Assembly (NCBI GenBank): GCA_030433335.1
Contig: JAUILL010000009.1
Span: forward strand, 62,001 to 126,000
DNA: 64,000 bases
Source: Alphaproteobacteria bacterium
GTDB taxonomy: Bacteria; Pseudomonadota; Alphaproteobacteria; Rhodobacterales; Rhodobacteraceae
Reading direction: 5' to 3'
Both the position numbers and the translations under genes were made by a program. The notes under the pieces are model-generated. The model searched no databases. It worked only from the letters and a program-made list of their open reading frames with translations, and was not told the DNA's origin. Shown piece by piece: positions 9,644-18,296 of this stretch. Positions within the stretch are counted from its first letter, which is position 1. Every line of letters begins with the position of its first letter.

Positions 9644-10083
9644 TCCACACCTCTTTCCCAAAGGTATTCGACGTCGGGCAGCCCCTCGTCGTTGTAGTCG
9701 CCGTTCGTGCGCCCGACCTCTCGGAAGCCAGACAGCCGGTAGAAAGCCCGCGCGACGGTGTTGGCCTTGTAGGTCCACAGACGCAGGCTGTCCGAGCGCT
9801 CTTTGGCGAACTCCATCAACTGCCGACCGACGCCTTTGCGGCGCGCATCAGGGGCCACGTACAGGGCCAAAATCTCATTGTCCGCCAAAGCAATAAAGCC
9901 CATGGGCCGCTCTCCGGTCGCGACGGTCACCCAACCGCGCTCGATCATCGTTGCGCAATACATAATGTTTTCCGCGCTCGACCGCACCTTGGGTAACCAA
10001 GATGTTTGGTCCACAAAATCGGACAGCATCGCGCCCATTTTCCCTGCATCAAGGTCATGGGCAGGCCGTAGGTAGAAACTCAT
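9640..10083 (-). CDS. GNAT family N-acetyltransferase between ycjX and ycjF
   Basis: The 147-residue protein is a complete single-domain GNAT. The acetyl-CoA loop is in ALYVAPDARRKGVGRQLM (about 72-90), followed by the LWTYKANTVARAFYRLSGF segment typical of strand beta 5 and helix alpha 4. The substrate cannot be told. It overlaps ycjX and ycjF by 4 bases on each side (ATGA and TGA overlaps), so the three genes are translated as one coupled unit. This acetyltransferase is not part of the usual ycjX-ycjF pair, which suggests an accessory modification role or a simple insertion that kept coupling. Confidence 0.88.
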   Translation of the reverse strand: MSFYLRPAHDLDAGKMGAMLSDFVDQTSWLPKVRSSAENIMYCATMIERGWVTVATGERPMGFIALADNEILALYVAPDARRKGVGRQLMEFAKERSDSLRLWTYKANTVARAFYRLSGFREVGRTNGDYNDEGLPDVEYLWERGVE

Positions 10084-11483
10084 AAACGATCCCCGAACAA
10101 AAATTGCGCTGCACGGTCCAGCCGAATATGAGGCGAGCCGTCCCCCGGCCGCAGGGTCAGCGGAGCGGGGGCAAAGCGCATGGCTTCAAAATCACCTTCC
10201 AGCCAACCGCCCTCTCCCCCGAGCAATACACGGGGATCGGCGGGCAGTTCGCCGGGATAGAGGGCGGCCATCCGCCCGTCTTCTAATAATTTGCCACGCA
10301 CCACATCCAAAGTCTGGCCGTTGTGCTGGCGGGATTCTTCGGTGGTGGCGCGCAGGGCGGCAATCGACATCGCCGCCGTTTCGGCACCGGCAAAGCGGGC
10401 GCGTTCGCGGGCATCGCGAGTCAGTTCCTCGATGATTGCGGTCAGGCGCTGGTGCTGGCTGTGATGCAGATGGTCAGCCTTGGTCGCCGCAAAGAGGATT
10501 TTCTCGACCCGCTTGCCGCGCAGCAGTTGGGTCAGGAAATCGTTCCGACCGGGGCGAAAGGACCCCAGAATGCCCTGCATCGTGTCGCGCATGTCCTGAA
10601 TGGCCTCGGGGCCCCGATGCAGGGCGCCTAGGACATCCACCAGCACAACCTGCCGGTCGATCCGCGCGAAGTGTTCCTTGAAGAAGGGTTTGACGACGCG
10701 GGCCTTGTAGGCCTCGAACCGCGTCTCCATCTCGCGCCAGAGGCTGCGGCGGGGGGCGTTTTCGGGCTTCGGTAGCGGCGCAAAGGTCAGCACGGGCGAT
10801 CCGGCCAGATCACCGGGCAAGAGGAACCGACCCGGCGTGCAGTCGGAAAACCCATCGGCCCGCGCGGCGTGTAGATACGCGGTGAAGGTCCGCGCGAGGG
10901 TCTGCGCGACCACCTCGTCCAAGGGCGCGGTGCCATCGGTCCCACGCGCCATATCCACATAGGGCGCCCCCAAGGCGCGCGTCTCCAGACGGCGCAAGAC
11001 GCTGGCCGACCATTCAGCATAGCTCTGGTCCAAGAGACCCAAGTCCAGCAGCCACTCGCCGGGGTAATCGACGATATCCAGATGCACCGTGCGCGGACCT
11101 GACAGACCGCCGATCAGGCCATTGGGCCGGATGCGCATAGACAGGCGCAACTCGCTGACCGCCCGCGTGCTATCGGGCCAATGGGGATGGGCACAGGTCA
11201 GGTCGGCCAAGTGGTTTTCATAGTCGAACCGCGGCACGGTCACATCAGGCTGCGGCTGCAAAAACGCCGCCAGAATGCGCCCCTCGGCTGCTGCAGTCAG
11301 ATGGCCCATGCGGCCCCGATCCAGCATGTTTGCGACCAAGGATGTGATGAACACCGTCTTGCCCGCACGCGCAAGCCCCGTCACCCCAAGCCGGATCACG
11401 GGTTCAAACAGTGCTTCGTTGATGCTGCCTGTAATCCCTTCGACGCCGCGCGTCAGTTCGTCTGCAATCCGCCCGATGACCAA
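10080..11483 (-). CDS. ycjX: YcjX family P-loop protein (DUF463)
   Basis: The product of about 467 residues is a YcjX/DUF463 protein, a predicted nucleotide-binding cytoplasmic protein. The P-loop GLARAGKT lies at about residues 32-39, and a Walker B-like stretch (VHLDIVDYPGEWL) lies near 140; a second hydrophobic strand with Asp (VVLVDVLGALH) follows. I place the start at TTG 11483 because GGGAGG lies 9 bases upstream; a GTG at 11510 is possible but has no such site. It heads the three-gene operon with GNAT and ycjF. The family is firm; the cellular role is not known. Confidence 0.88.
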   Translation of the reverse strand: MVIGRIADELTRGVEGITGSINEALFEPVIRLGVTGLARAGKTVFITSLVANMLDRGRMGHLTAAAEGRILAAFLQPQPDVTVPRFDYENHLADLTCAHPHWPDSTRAVSELRLSMRIRPNGLIGGLSGPRTVHLDIVDYPGEWLLDLGLLDQSYAEWSASVLRRLETRALGAPYVDMARGTDGTAPLDEVVAQTLARTFTAYLHAARADGFSDCTPGRFLLPGDLAGSPVLTFAPLPKPENAPRRSLWREMETRFEAYKARVVKPFFKEHFARIDRQVVLVDVLGALHRGPEAIQDMRDTMQGILGSFRPGRNDFLTQLLRGKRVEKILFAATKADHLHHSQHQRLTAIIEELTRDARERARFAGAETAAMSIAALRATTEESRQHNGQTLDVVRGKLLEDGRMAALYPGELPADPRVLLGGEGGWLEGDFEAMRFAPAPLTLRPGDGSPHIRLDRAAQFLFGDRL

Positions 11484-11604
11484 ATGTAGTCGCCTCCCTC
11501 TTCGCGGCACAACCTAAGCATCGCATCCCCGTAAAACCAGTAGCTGAATTCGGGGAATGCGAAGGTTGCTTGCCCTAATTGCGATCGCCCGCTACATCGC
11601 GCCC

Positions 11605-12372
11605 ATGCCCAGATACGCTTTGCTTGTGGAATATGACGGAGCCCCCTTTGCCGGATGGCAAAGGCAGGCCGACCAGCCCTCGGTCCAAGGGGCGATCGAA
11701 GCCGCGCTCGCGCGTCTGGAAAAACGTGACCACACCATCGCCGCCGCTGGCCGCACCGACGCAGGGGTTCATGCCTACGGTCAGGTTGCCCATTGCGACA
11801 TGGACAAGGATTGGGACCCGTTCCGCCTGTCCGAAGCGCTGAACCACCACCTGAAGCCCCTGCCCGTGTCGATCCGCGACTGCCGTTTGGTGGCGGATGA
11901 CTGGCACGCGCGTTTCTCGGCGCTGGAGCGGCAGTACATCTTCCGTCTGCTGAACCGACGTGCGCCTGCCACCCACCTGCGCGGGTTCGTCTGGCAGGTG
12001 AACCATCCGCTGGAGCTGGAGCCCATGCAAGAGGCCGCCAAACACCTGCTCGGCCTGCACGACTTCACGACCTTCCGTGCCTCCATCTGCCAAGCGGCTT
12101 CGCCGGTGAAAACACTGGACAAGCTGGACATCGAACAGATCGAAACCGAGAGCGGGACAGAGTTCCGCTTCCACTTGGCGGCACGCAGTTTCCTGCACAA
12201 CCAAGTCCGAAGCTTTGTAGGAACTCTGGAACGGGTCGGCGCTGGGTCTTGGGACCCCATCGACGTAAAGACCGCCCTAGAGGCCTGCGACCGCGCGGCC
12301 TGCGGGCCGGTGAGCCCGCCCCAGGGGCTTTATCTGTCCAAGGTCGGATATCCCGACAACCCGTTTATCTAA
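11605..12372 (+). CDS. truA: tRNA pseudouridine(38-40) synthase TruA
   Basis: TruA converts uridines 38-40 of the tRNA anticodon arm to pseudouridine. The 255-residue protein begins [12 protein letters not shown], the usual N-terminus, so ATG 11605 is chosen over the upstream in-frame start. The catalytic aspartate is Asp52 in [10 protein letters not shown]. The second half carries the family segment [13 protein letters not shown]. Length and motifs are normal. It is a single gene, divergent from ycjX and convergent with the DUF1513 gene, 12 bases apart. Confidence 0.97.
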   Translation: MPRYALLVEYDGAPFAGWQRQADQPSVQGAIEAALARLEKRDHTIAAAGRTDAGVHAYGQVAHCDMDKDWDPFRLSEALNHHLKPLPVSIRDCRLVADDWHARFSALERQYIFRLLNRRAPATHLRGFVWQVNHPLELEPMQEAAKHLLGLHDFTTFRASICQAASPVKTLDKLDIEQIETESGTEFRFHLAARSFLHNQVRSFVGTLERVGAGSWDPIDVKTALEACDRAACGPVSPPQGLYLSKVGYPDNPFI

Positions 12373-12384
12373 GCGCCTCCTCGC

Positions 12385-13464
12385 TCAGGCAGGCCTGACC
12401 GAGACCAGATGGTTATCCCAGCTATAGCCGCCTGCCACGTGCAGCACTTTACCGCCATCTGCGCCACCTTCGAGCAAGCCACCTGCGAGGGTAATCGCAA
12501 AGCGGTCGCCGAATCGGGCAACGCCGCTGGCTTCGGGCAAAGCGCGACCATTGATCGGGGCACCTGTGGCTCCATCAAAGAACAGCACGTGCCCGCCTTT
12601 GGGGCCTGTCATCGCGATCTCTGATCCATCCGAAGAAATCGCGATACTGCCGGCGTATTGCTTGAGCCGCACGGTTTCGGGGTGATCAAAGAACGCCAAC
12701 GCTTCGCCGCGCCGGTGGCTCGCCATCAGGGGCACGGCCGTCAGCGGGTTGCCTTGCCATTGCAGGGCGATCACCACACGGCCCGAGGCATCAGCGGCAA
12801 TGTGACGGATCGAGTTCAGGCGCATATCCTCGGGAGGCTCTACCTGATCCACTATTCCGCCGTCAGCGTCCAAATAAGTCAGATTGGGCCGCATCGTCGG
12901 GATATTCAGGACCGAACGTTCGTAGTCCGGATGGGTCTGCATCCCGCCATTCGCCACCGCGAAACCACCATCGGCCAAGCGGATCATCTCGTGTGGGCCG
13001 ATACCGCCCGACGGCAGTTCGCCAATCCGCTTGTAGCCATCCTCTGCGTCCCAAACGCCAAGCCGTCCATCAGGCACGTCATAGGCGTTTTCGGTGGTCA
13101 GCAGCAGTCGCCCATCCGCCGTAAAGGCGCCATGGCCGTAGAAGTGACGCCCCTCGGGGCTATCCAGCCGCGCGATCTCTGCCCCCGTCGCACAATCCAG
13201 CACCACAGCGAACCGACCCGGACGGCGGGCAAAGGCAACAGCTTCGGCGCGGAACGGGTGCGCCGCGGCGGCATGCCCCCGCGACGGGATGGGCAGTTCG
13301 AACACCACGTCCCCGTCTTCGGTCAATCCAACGAGCCAAGTCGAATTGCCCGCCTTGGACGCAGCGGTCAGATAGGCCGGTGCCCCCGCCATCGCCCAAG
13401 AGGGCCGCGCCATGGACAAAGCCGCGCCGGCAGCGCCGGAAATCAAGAAATGACGACGTTTCAT
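12385..13464 (-). CDS. DUF1513 protein of the imelysin iron operon
   Basis: The 359-residue protein starts MKRRHFLISGAAG, a probable twin-arginine signal (RRHFL), so it is likely exported folded. The mature part reads as a beta-propeller-like DUF1513 domain with repeated segments such as GHGAFTADGRLLLTTEN and GSIAISSDGSEIAM. DUF1513 genes are typical last members of operons with imelysin and DUF1111 genes in marine bacteria, and a role in iron acquisition is inferred from that. It starts 1 base after the upstream imelysin stop. No catalytic residue can be named. Confidence 0.85.
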   Translation of the reverse strand: MKRRHFLISGAAGAALSMARPSWAMAGAPAYLTAASKAGNSTWLVGLTEDGDVVFELPIPSRGHAAAAHPFRAEAVAFARRPGRFAVVLDCATGAEIARLDSPEGRHFYGHGAFTADGRLLLTTENAYDVPDGRLGVWDAEDGYKRIGELPSGGIGPHEMIRLADGGFAVANGGMQTHPDYERSVLNIPTMRPNLTYLDADGGIVDQVEPPEDMRLNSIRHIAADASGRVVIALQWQGNPLTAVPLMASHRRGEALAFFDHPETVRLKQYAGSIAISSDGSEIAMTGPKGGHVLFFDGATGAPINGRALPEASGVARFGDRFAITLAGGLLEGGADGGKVLHVAGGYSWDNHLVSVRPA

Positions 13465-13465
13465 A

Positions 13466-14578
13466 TCAGTCCCCGTCCGCAGCGCTAAAGCCGGTTTCGA
13501 CACCAAGGTTCGGCCCGATCTCTTGGTCCATTTCGCTTTGCAGATAGTGAACTTTGCTCTGCAGCCCCTCGACGCGAATGCGGGACATCGGGTCCGCGAC
13601 CGCTTCGGAGATCGGCATACCAATGCTGTCCACACGGCCTTCGGTCTGTTCGAAAACGGTGTAGATCCACGAGCGGTTGTTCTCGGCGATATCGCCAGCA
13701 AAGCCGAACCGCACCACGTCCTCGATCCCCTTGAGTTGCGCGACGATGATGTCGTTGCTCAGGCCAGAGCGCCAAGCCTCGGCCTGCGTGGGGTTCGACC
13801 GTTCATAGGTGCCCAGAGGGCGCCCAAGACGCGTGTCCGCGATACGGGTCAGGCCGAAATCGAGCGCGGTGTAGACAACCTTGGTGAACTCCGAAGGCTC
13901 CAGATAGACCGGATTGTCGGGGCCAGCAGCGCGTGCCAGATCGGCCCAGCCGCCTTCGGCGAACCAGCCGTCATGAAGCTCGACCGCGATGCGGTGCAGG
14001 TTGCCAGCGACGCCGATCACGGCGGGGCACGTCTCGACCCCATCGGTGTAGGTCAGCATCTCGATCGCGGGCAAACCCTGCGCGCCAACGGACAGGGAGG
14101 CGACGACTGCCGGATCAGACTGTTCCTCGGCCGGTCTCTTCAGAAGATCGCGTAGCGCACGGCCAACAAAGTTCTTCTTGTCCGGCCAGAAATTCACCGT
14201 CAGCGCCGCGCCTTGGCTTTCGATCGGACCGAACTGGTAGCTGTCCAGCGGCGCCCACGCCATCCAAGTGTCATGGAACTGCTGCTTGAACGCGGCCTCG
14301 TCTGCAGTGCCCCCGCAATAGGCTTTGGCGACGTCGGTCAGGGCCTGCGTTTCCGTGACAAACGCCCCAAACTGACGATCAAACACCTCTAGCACACGGC
14401 GGCGGATGGCATCATGATCCACGACCCCGCGGCCCGGTGCAAAATAGGGCAGACCTGTTTCCTCGGAATGGGTTTCCAAGGGAACGCCCGGCGCCTCTTT
14501 GTTCTCAATAGACTGCGCTCCGGCGGTGCCCGCAAGAACAGACAACACAGCAGCGGACAGGGTAAGTTTGGCGGTCAT
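13466..14578 (-). CDS. Imelysin-like periplasmic protein, second paralogue
   Basis: The 370-residue protein has a Sec signal peptide ending near AGTAGAQS and an all-helical imelysin-like fold of the COG3489 type. At the place of the imelysin GxHxxE motif it reads GLPAIEML, so the His is replaced by Pro while the Glu is kept. Imelysin-family proteins are periplasmic iron-related proteins and not proven peptidases. I chose ATG 14578; a GTG at 14584 overlapping the upstream stop is an alternative. It lies between DUF1111 and DUF1513 in one operon. Confidence 0.85.
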   Translation of the reverse strand: MTAKLTLSAAVLSVLAGTAGAQSIENKEAPGVPLETHSEETGLPYFAPGRGVVDHDAIRRRVLEVFDRQFGAFVTETQALTDVAKAYCGGTADEAAFKQQFHDTWMAWAPLDSYQFGPIESQGAALTVNFWPDKKNFVGRALRDLLKRPAEEQSDPAVVASLSVGAQGLPAIEMLTYTDGVETCPAVIGVAGNLHRIAVELHDGWFAEGGWADLARAAGPDNPVYLEPSEFTKVVYTALDFGLTRIADTRLGRPLGTYERSNPTQAEAWRSGLSNDIIVAQLKGIEDVVRFGFAGDIAENNRSWIYTVFEQTEGRVDSIGMPISEAVADPMSRIRVEGLQSKVHYLQSEMDQEIGPNLGVETGFSAADGD

Positions 14579-14580
14579 TG

Positions 14581-16155
14581 TCACAAGGACTCCAGAAATT
14601 TAATCAACGCGCCGCGGTCGGCGGCAGACATGAGGCGCACAGTCTCGCGCGACGCTTCGGCCTCGCCCCCATGCCACAGGATTGCTTCAAGCAGATTACG
14701 GGCGCGTCCATCATGCAGAAAAAATGTATGCCCGCTCACGGTCTGGGTCATACCGATCCCCCACAAAGGCGGCGTCCGCCATTCTTGGCCATTGGCCTGC
14801 CATTCCGGCCGGTAGTCGGCAAGGCCCGGCCCCATGTCATGCAGTAACATATCGGTGTAGGGCCAGATCAACTGGAAGCTCTGTTCCGGCTGCTCGTTCA
14901 GGCGATCTGTCACAAATTTCGGCGTATGACAGCTGGTGCAGCCTGCATCATAGAACAGTTCCTTGCCGCGCAGGACCTCGGGATCGTCCAGATTGCGGCG
15001 GGCAGGCACGGCCAGATTGCGGCTGTAGAAGGTCACCAGATCCAGCACCTGATCCGACACCTCGAGGTTCTGCTGATCAGGCGTGTTGCCATCGGGCGCA
15101 GCACGGCATTCGGTTTGCGCGGCAGTGCATTCGCCGTAGCCTTCGGGGAACATTGAGGTCGAGAGGCCGATATCCGCATGGAAGGCCATCGCACTTTGTT
15201 CGCGGATGGTGGCAGAGCCCGCTTTTAGCCCGAAGCGCCCTAGCATCTCGCGGTCAAACTCGTGGTTCCAGACCATGTTCGGACGGCCGGAAATCCCGTC
15301 GCCATCCGCATCATCGGGGTCCGCATGGGCAAGGATATCAGCGGCGGGGATCGCCTCTAGCAGGCCGAGACCAATCATCTGGGGCGCAATGCGGGGACTG
15401 AGTTGCACGTCGGGATGCAAGGGCCCCGATTGCAGGTCCACTACGTCATACTCGGGTGCGCGTAGGGTGACCACGGTGCCGTCGCCCAAGGTCATCGGCA
15501 CGTCCGAGTAAGTGATCTGCATCTGCCCCTCGGGCGCGATACCGGGGATGGATTTGTCCTGCAGTTGCAGGCCATAGGTCGGCTCTGGCGCGGCACCGAG
15601 ATAGGCCAGCGTTTCCTCGGTCAGGTCGCTTTGATCTGCGGGGATCGACAGGCGCAGGAACATCGAGACGCCCTCGTCCCCTGCCCCTTCGGGCGGATGC
15701 CCGCGGCCATCCTTGATGTGGCAGCGCTGGCAAGCCCGCGCATTGTAGAGCGGCCCAAGCCCGTCGCTGGATACGGTCGAGGACGGCGCAGTCACCCAGA
15801 GCTTTTTGAAGAACCCGTTGCCGACTTTGAAATCCAACTCGCGCTCGAACGGCATGTTGGCAGAGGCGAATGAAAACGCATCGCTGGTGCGGATGTCGAA
15901 CTTGGTCGCGGCGCCAGCGGGGTGGGTTTCGAACTGTTCGGGCTGTGTAAAGTCGGTCGTGGGCGCGGTCACCGCCGCGATGCGCGCCGCCTCGGCGGCG
16001 GTGCGCGGCACGACGTTCAGATGGGGCTCTGCCCCAGCGGCGCTGGCACAGGTCACCCCTGCCAGCAGCCAGAGCGCCTTAGCTTTCGGCTTGGTCCGCG
16101 GAATCCGCGTTGAGCATTTCGTAACGCTCGCCGCCGATGCGGTTGTAGAGATCAA
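14581..16155 (-). CDS. Di-heme DUF1111 oxidoreductase of the imelysin operon
   Basis: This COG3488 protein is a periplasmic di-heme cytochrome c-like oxidoreductase. Two CxxCH heme motifs are visible: CQRCH in the first third and CTSCH in the second half. The signal peptide appears to be [16 protein letters not shown] just before AEPHLNVV. The start is a problem: no ATG or GTG lies ahead of this segment, only TTG codons inside bfr (16155 is used here, others at 16167 and 16176), or a rare ATT at 16104. The 3' end overlaps the next imelysin start region. It probably takes part in iron redox handling, by family context. Confidence 0.8.
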   Translation of the reverse strand: MISTTASAASVTKCSTRIPRTKPKAKALWLLAGVTCASAAGAEPHLNVVPRTAAEAARIAAVTAPTTDFTQPEQFETHPAGAATKFDIRTSDAFSFASANMPFERELDFKVGNGFFKKLWVTAPSSTVSSDGLGPLYNARACQRCHIKDGRGHPPEGAGDEGVSMFLRLSIPADQSDLTEETLAYLGAAPEPTYGLQLQDKSIPGIAPEGQMQITYSDVPMTLGDGTVVTLRAPEYDVVDLQSGPLHPDVQLSPRIAPQMIGLGLLEAIPAADILAHADPDDADGDGISGRPNMVWNHEFDREMLGRFGLKAGSATIREQSAMAFHADIGLSTSMFPEGYGECTAAQTECRAAPDGNTPDQQNLEVSDQVLDLVTFYSRNLAVPARRNLDDPEVLRGKELFYDAGCTSCHTPKFVTDRLNEQPEQSFQLIWPYTDMLLHDMGPGLADYRPEWQANGQEWRTPPLWGIGMTQTVSGHTFFLHDGRARNLLEAILWHGGEAEASRETVRLMSAADRGALIKFLESL

Positions 16156-16567
16156 GCTGGGTCTCAAGGAAATCAATATGGCCTTCCTCGTCGGCGATCA
16201 GCTCTTCGAAGAGGTTCTTCGAGACATAGTCGCCAACACTGTCACAGTGGTCGCGCGCCTCTTTGTAGAGGGTGCGTGCGTCATGCTCTCCGGCGAGGTC
16301 ACATTCAAGGGTTTCCTTGGCATTCTGCCCGATCCGCAGGGGATCCAGCTTCTGCAGGTTCGGATGACCCTCGAGGAAGATGATGCGGTCGATCAGCTTG
16401 TCCGCGTGGTTCATTTCCTCGATGCTTTCTGCGCGGGATTTGGCGGCCAGTTTGCCCAGTCCCCAATCCTTTTGCAGGCGGTAGTGTACCCAGTACTGGT
16501 TAATCGCAGTCAATTCGCTGCGCAGAGCTGCGTTCAGGTACTCGATGACCTTTGCGTCGCCTTTCAT
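16079..16567 (-). CDS. bfr: Bacterioferritin
   Basis: Bacterioferritin forms a 24-subunit heme-containing shell that oxidises and stores iron. The 162-residue subunit keeps every ferroxidase ligand: Glu18, Glu51, His54, Glu94, Glu127 and His130. The heme-axial Met52 is present (IEEMNHAD), so it is a heme-binding Bfr and not a plain ferritin. GGAGGG stands 8 bases before the ATG at 16567. It follows the bfd gene by 4 bases and overlaps or abuts the DUF1111 gene. Confidence 0.96.
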   Translation of the reverse strand: MKGDAKVIEYLNAALRSELTAINQYWVHYRLQKDWGLGKLAAKSRAESIEEMNHADKLIDRIIFLEGHPNLQKLDPLRIGQNAKETLECDLAGEHDARTLYKEARDHCDSVGDYVSKNLFEELIADEEGHIDFLETQLDLYNRIGGERYEMLNADSADQAES

Positions 16568-16571
16568 GGAA

Positions 16572-16829
16572 TTACCCTCCGTGTCCTTTGGCTGTGCGTT
16601 TAATGTGTGGCACGGCGGTCGGCGCGTCCAGACGCGGGACAGGGTATCTTTCGTTCTTGCGCATGGTGGACAGGAACAGGGGCATACACCCCCCGCAGTC
16701 CGCCTGCTTGCCCAGAGCGCGGTAGATCCGGCCGGGCGTAATCACGATGCTAGGGTCCGAGGCCCGCATCCAGTCAACCGCCGCGTTAATGTCGTGGTCG
16801 GTGATATTCTGACAGCTACAAACAATCAT
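16572..16829 (-). CDS. bfd: Bacterioferritin-associated ferredoxin
   Basis: Bfd donates electrons to bacterioferritin heme to release stored iron. The 85-residue protein has the [2Fe-2S] ligand pattern Cys4-x-Cys6 and Cys45-x2-Cys48 (VCSC and CGGC). It is longer than the 64-residue E. coli protein, with a spacer about 7 residues longer between the cysteine pairs and a basic tail of about 25 residues. Start at MIVCSC (16829). It lies 4 bases upstream of bfr, so store and release proteins are co-translated. Confidence 0.93.
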   Translation of the reverse strand: MIVCSCQNITDHDINAAVDWMRASDPSIVITPGRIYRALGKQADCGGCMPLFLSTMRKNERYPVPRLDAPTAVPHIKRTAKGHGG

Positions 16830-16844
16830 TCTACGTCTCCGACA

Positions 16845-16875
16845 CAAGAAAAGTGGGCGCCCCGAAGGGCGCCCA
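16845..16875 (-). terminator. Hairpin between imelysin and bfd
   Basis: A perfect 9-bp stem (TGGGCGCCC / GGGCGCCCA) with a CGAA tetraloop follows the first imelysin gene on the minus strand and is trailed by CTTTTCTT. It can end imelysin transcription or let part of it continue into bfd-bfr, since no separate bfd promoter is obvious in the short gap. Confidence 0.7.
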
Positions 16876-16886
16876 AGGTGGTGTAA

Positions 16887-18140
16887 TTACTGGAAGACAG
16901 CCGCTTCGTCGTCGAGGCTGTCCGAGCCCTCGACCGAGACCCCTTCGAGGCCAGCAACGGCAACAGCGCGCTCGATGTTGCGGGTCTGCGCGACCAGCGC
17001 ATCAACAGCCGACATGATCAGAGCTTCGCCGGCTTCGTTGCCAGCGGCCAGCATCTGGTCGTAGCTGGTGCCGGCTTCGGCGGTCGATTTGATCGCGCCC
17101 AGCTGCATCATGGTGTGGTTGATGTCAGCCATCAGGTTCGACGCCAGCTCTGCGTCACGCTCTGCCACGTAGTCGTTCAGCGAGGGGCCTTCGACGACCG
17201 AGCCATCCACGCGCACATAGCGGCCGGTGTAGACGTTACGGATGCCCAGACCGTCGTAGTAGTGGCTGTTGTGGGTGTTGTCCGAGAAGCAGTCGTGCTC
17301 TTCTTCGGGGTCGTGCAGCAGAACGCCAAGCTTCATACGCTCGCCCGCCTGTTCGCCGTAGGACAACGAGCCCAGACCGGTGAAGGCCATGACCAAACCT
17401 TCGGTGCCGTCAGCGGTCACGTCCGCTCGGCCTTGGCCGTCAGCGCCCCAGTTGGCGACGGCGTCTTCGAGATCGGTGATCAGCAGGTCAGTCGCGGCAA
17501 CCAGATACTGCGCGCGGCGGTCACAGTTGCCGTTGGTGCAGTTCGCGGTGTCAAAGTCGGTCGCGGGGCGTGCGCCTGCGCCGTGGTCAGTGCCGTTCAG
17601 GTCTTGGCCCCAGAGCAGGAATTCGATCGCGTGGTAGCCGGTGGCCACGTTCGCTTCGATGCCATCAACTTCGTGCAGGGATTCCAGAACCGCAGGCGTG
17701 ATGGTCGCGGCGTCAATGGTGGTGCCCGAGACTTCGAAGCTGGGGTTCGCGATCACGTTCGCAAGGCTGAAGGGGTTCTCGTCGTTGCCGCCGAACATGG
17801 GGTCAACGTAGTCGATCAGGCCTTCGTCCAGCGGCCATGCGTTCACTTTGCCTTCCCACTCATCGACGGTGGGGTTACCGAAGCGGAAGGCTTCGGTCTG
17901 CTGGTAGGGCACGCGGGCGGCCAGCCAAGCCACCTTGGCCGCGGCCAGCGTTTCTTCGGTCGGGTTTGCGACCAGCGCGTCGACCGCGGTTTTCAGGTCT
18001 TTGGCCAGGGTCAGGCTGTCCTCGTAGCCCGCCAGAGCGATGTCGGCGTAGTTATTCAGAACGTCCCCAGCCTCGACGGCCATGGCACCTGTGGCTGCAA
18101 AAGTCATCGCCGAAGCAAGAAGTGTGGCGCGAAGTGTCAT
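16887..18140 (-). CDS. Imelysin family periplasmic iron-regulated protein
   Basis: The 417-residue protein has a Sec signal peptide (MTLRATLLASAMTFAATGAMA) and the full imelysin signature: FRFG at about 86-89 and GYHAIEFLLWG at 168-178 (the GxHxxE motif). Imelysin proteins (IrpA, ICMP) are exported, iron-regulated and needed for iron acquisition in some bacteria. The start at 18140 gives the signal peptide; longer in-frame extension is non-coding upstream. It is preceded by a perfect inverted repeat at 18215-18237 and is probably the first gene of the iron cluster. Confidence 0.93.
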   Translation of the reverse strand: MTLRATLLASAMTFAATGAMAVEAGDVLNNYADIALAGYEDSLTLAKDLKTAVDALVANPTEETLAAAKVAWLAARVPYQQTEAFRFGNPTVDEWEGKVNAWPLDEGLIDYVDPMFGGNDENPFSLANVIANPSFEVSGTTIDAATITPAVLESLHEVDGIEANVATGYHAIEFLLWGQDLNGTDHGAGARPATDFDTANCTNGNCDRRAQYLVAATDLLITDLEDAVANWGADGQGRADVTADGTEGLVMAFTGLGSLSYGEQAGERMKLGVLLHDPEEEHDCFSDNTHNSHYYDGLGIRNVYTGRYVRVDGSVVEGPSLNDYVAERDAELASNLMADINHTMMQLGAIKSTAEAGTSYDQMLAAGNEAGEALIMSAVDALVAQTRNIERAVAVAGLEGVSVEGSDSLDDEAAVFQ

Positions 18141-18214
18141 GTCGATTCCTTTAAAAGTCCCAATCGTGTTTCGTTGGTACCGTGGGTACCCGATCAAAGA
18201 AGTCAGGTAAAGAG

Positions 18215-18237
18215 TTTCCGACCTATTTAGTCGGAAA
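18215..18237. promoter_or_regulatory. Perfect inverted-repeat operator before the iron cluster
   Basis: Arms TTTCCGAC (18215-18222) and GTCGGAAA (18230-18237) are exact complements separated by 7 bases (CTATTTA). The centre is about 86 bases upstream of the imelysin start. Position and symmetry fit a transcription factor site. An iron regulator of the Rhodobacterales (IscR/iron-Rhodo box, Irr or RirA) is the natural candidate; I infer this from gene content and have not matched a motif matrix. Confidence 0.65.
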
Positions 18238-18267
18238 AAGAAAAGGGAGGACACAAAGTGCCCTCCC
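18236..18267 (-). terminator. phoX terminator
   Basis: A 10-bp stem with one G-U pair (GGGAGGGCAC / GTGTCCTCCC on the minus strand) and a 3-base loop is followed by TTTTCTTTTT. It lies 30 bases past the stop of the PhoX-like gene. Its T tract touches the right arm of the operator at 18215-18237. Confidence 0.8.
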
Positions 18268-18296
18268 CTTCAGCAAATTCGCCTCAGTCGCGTCGA

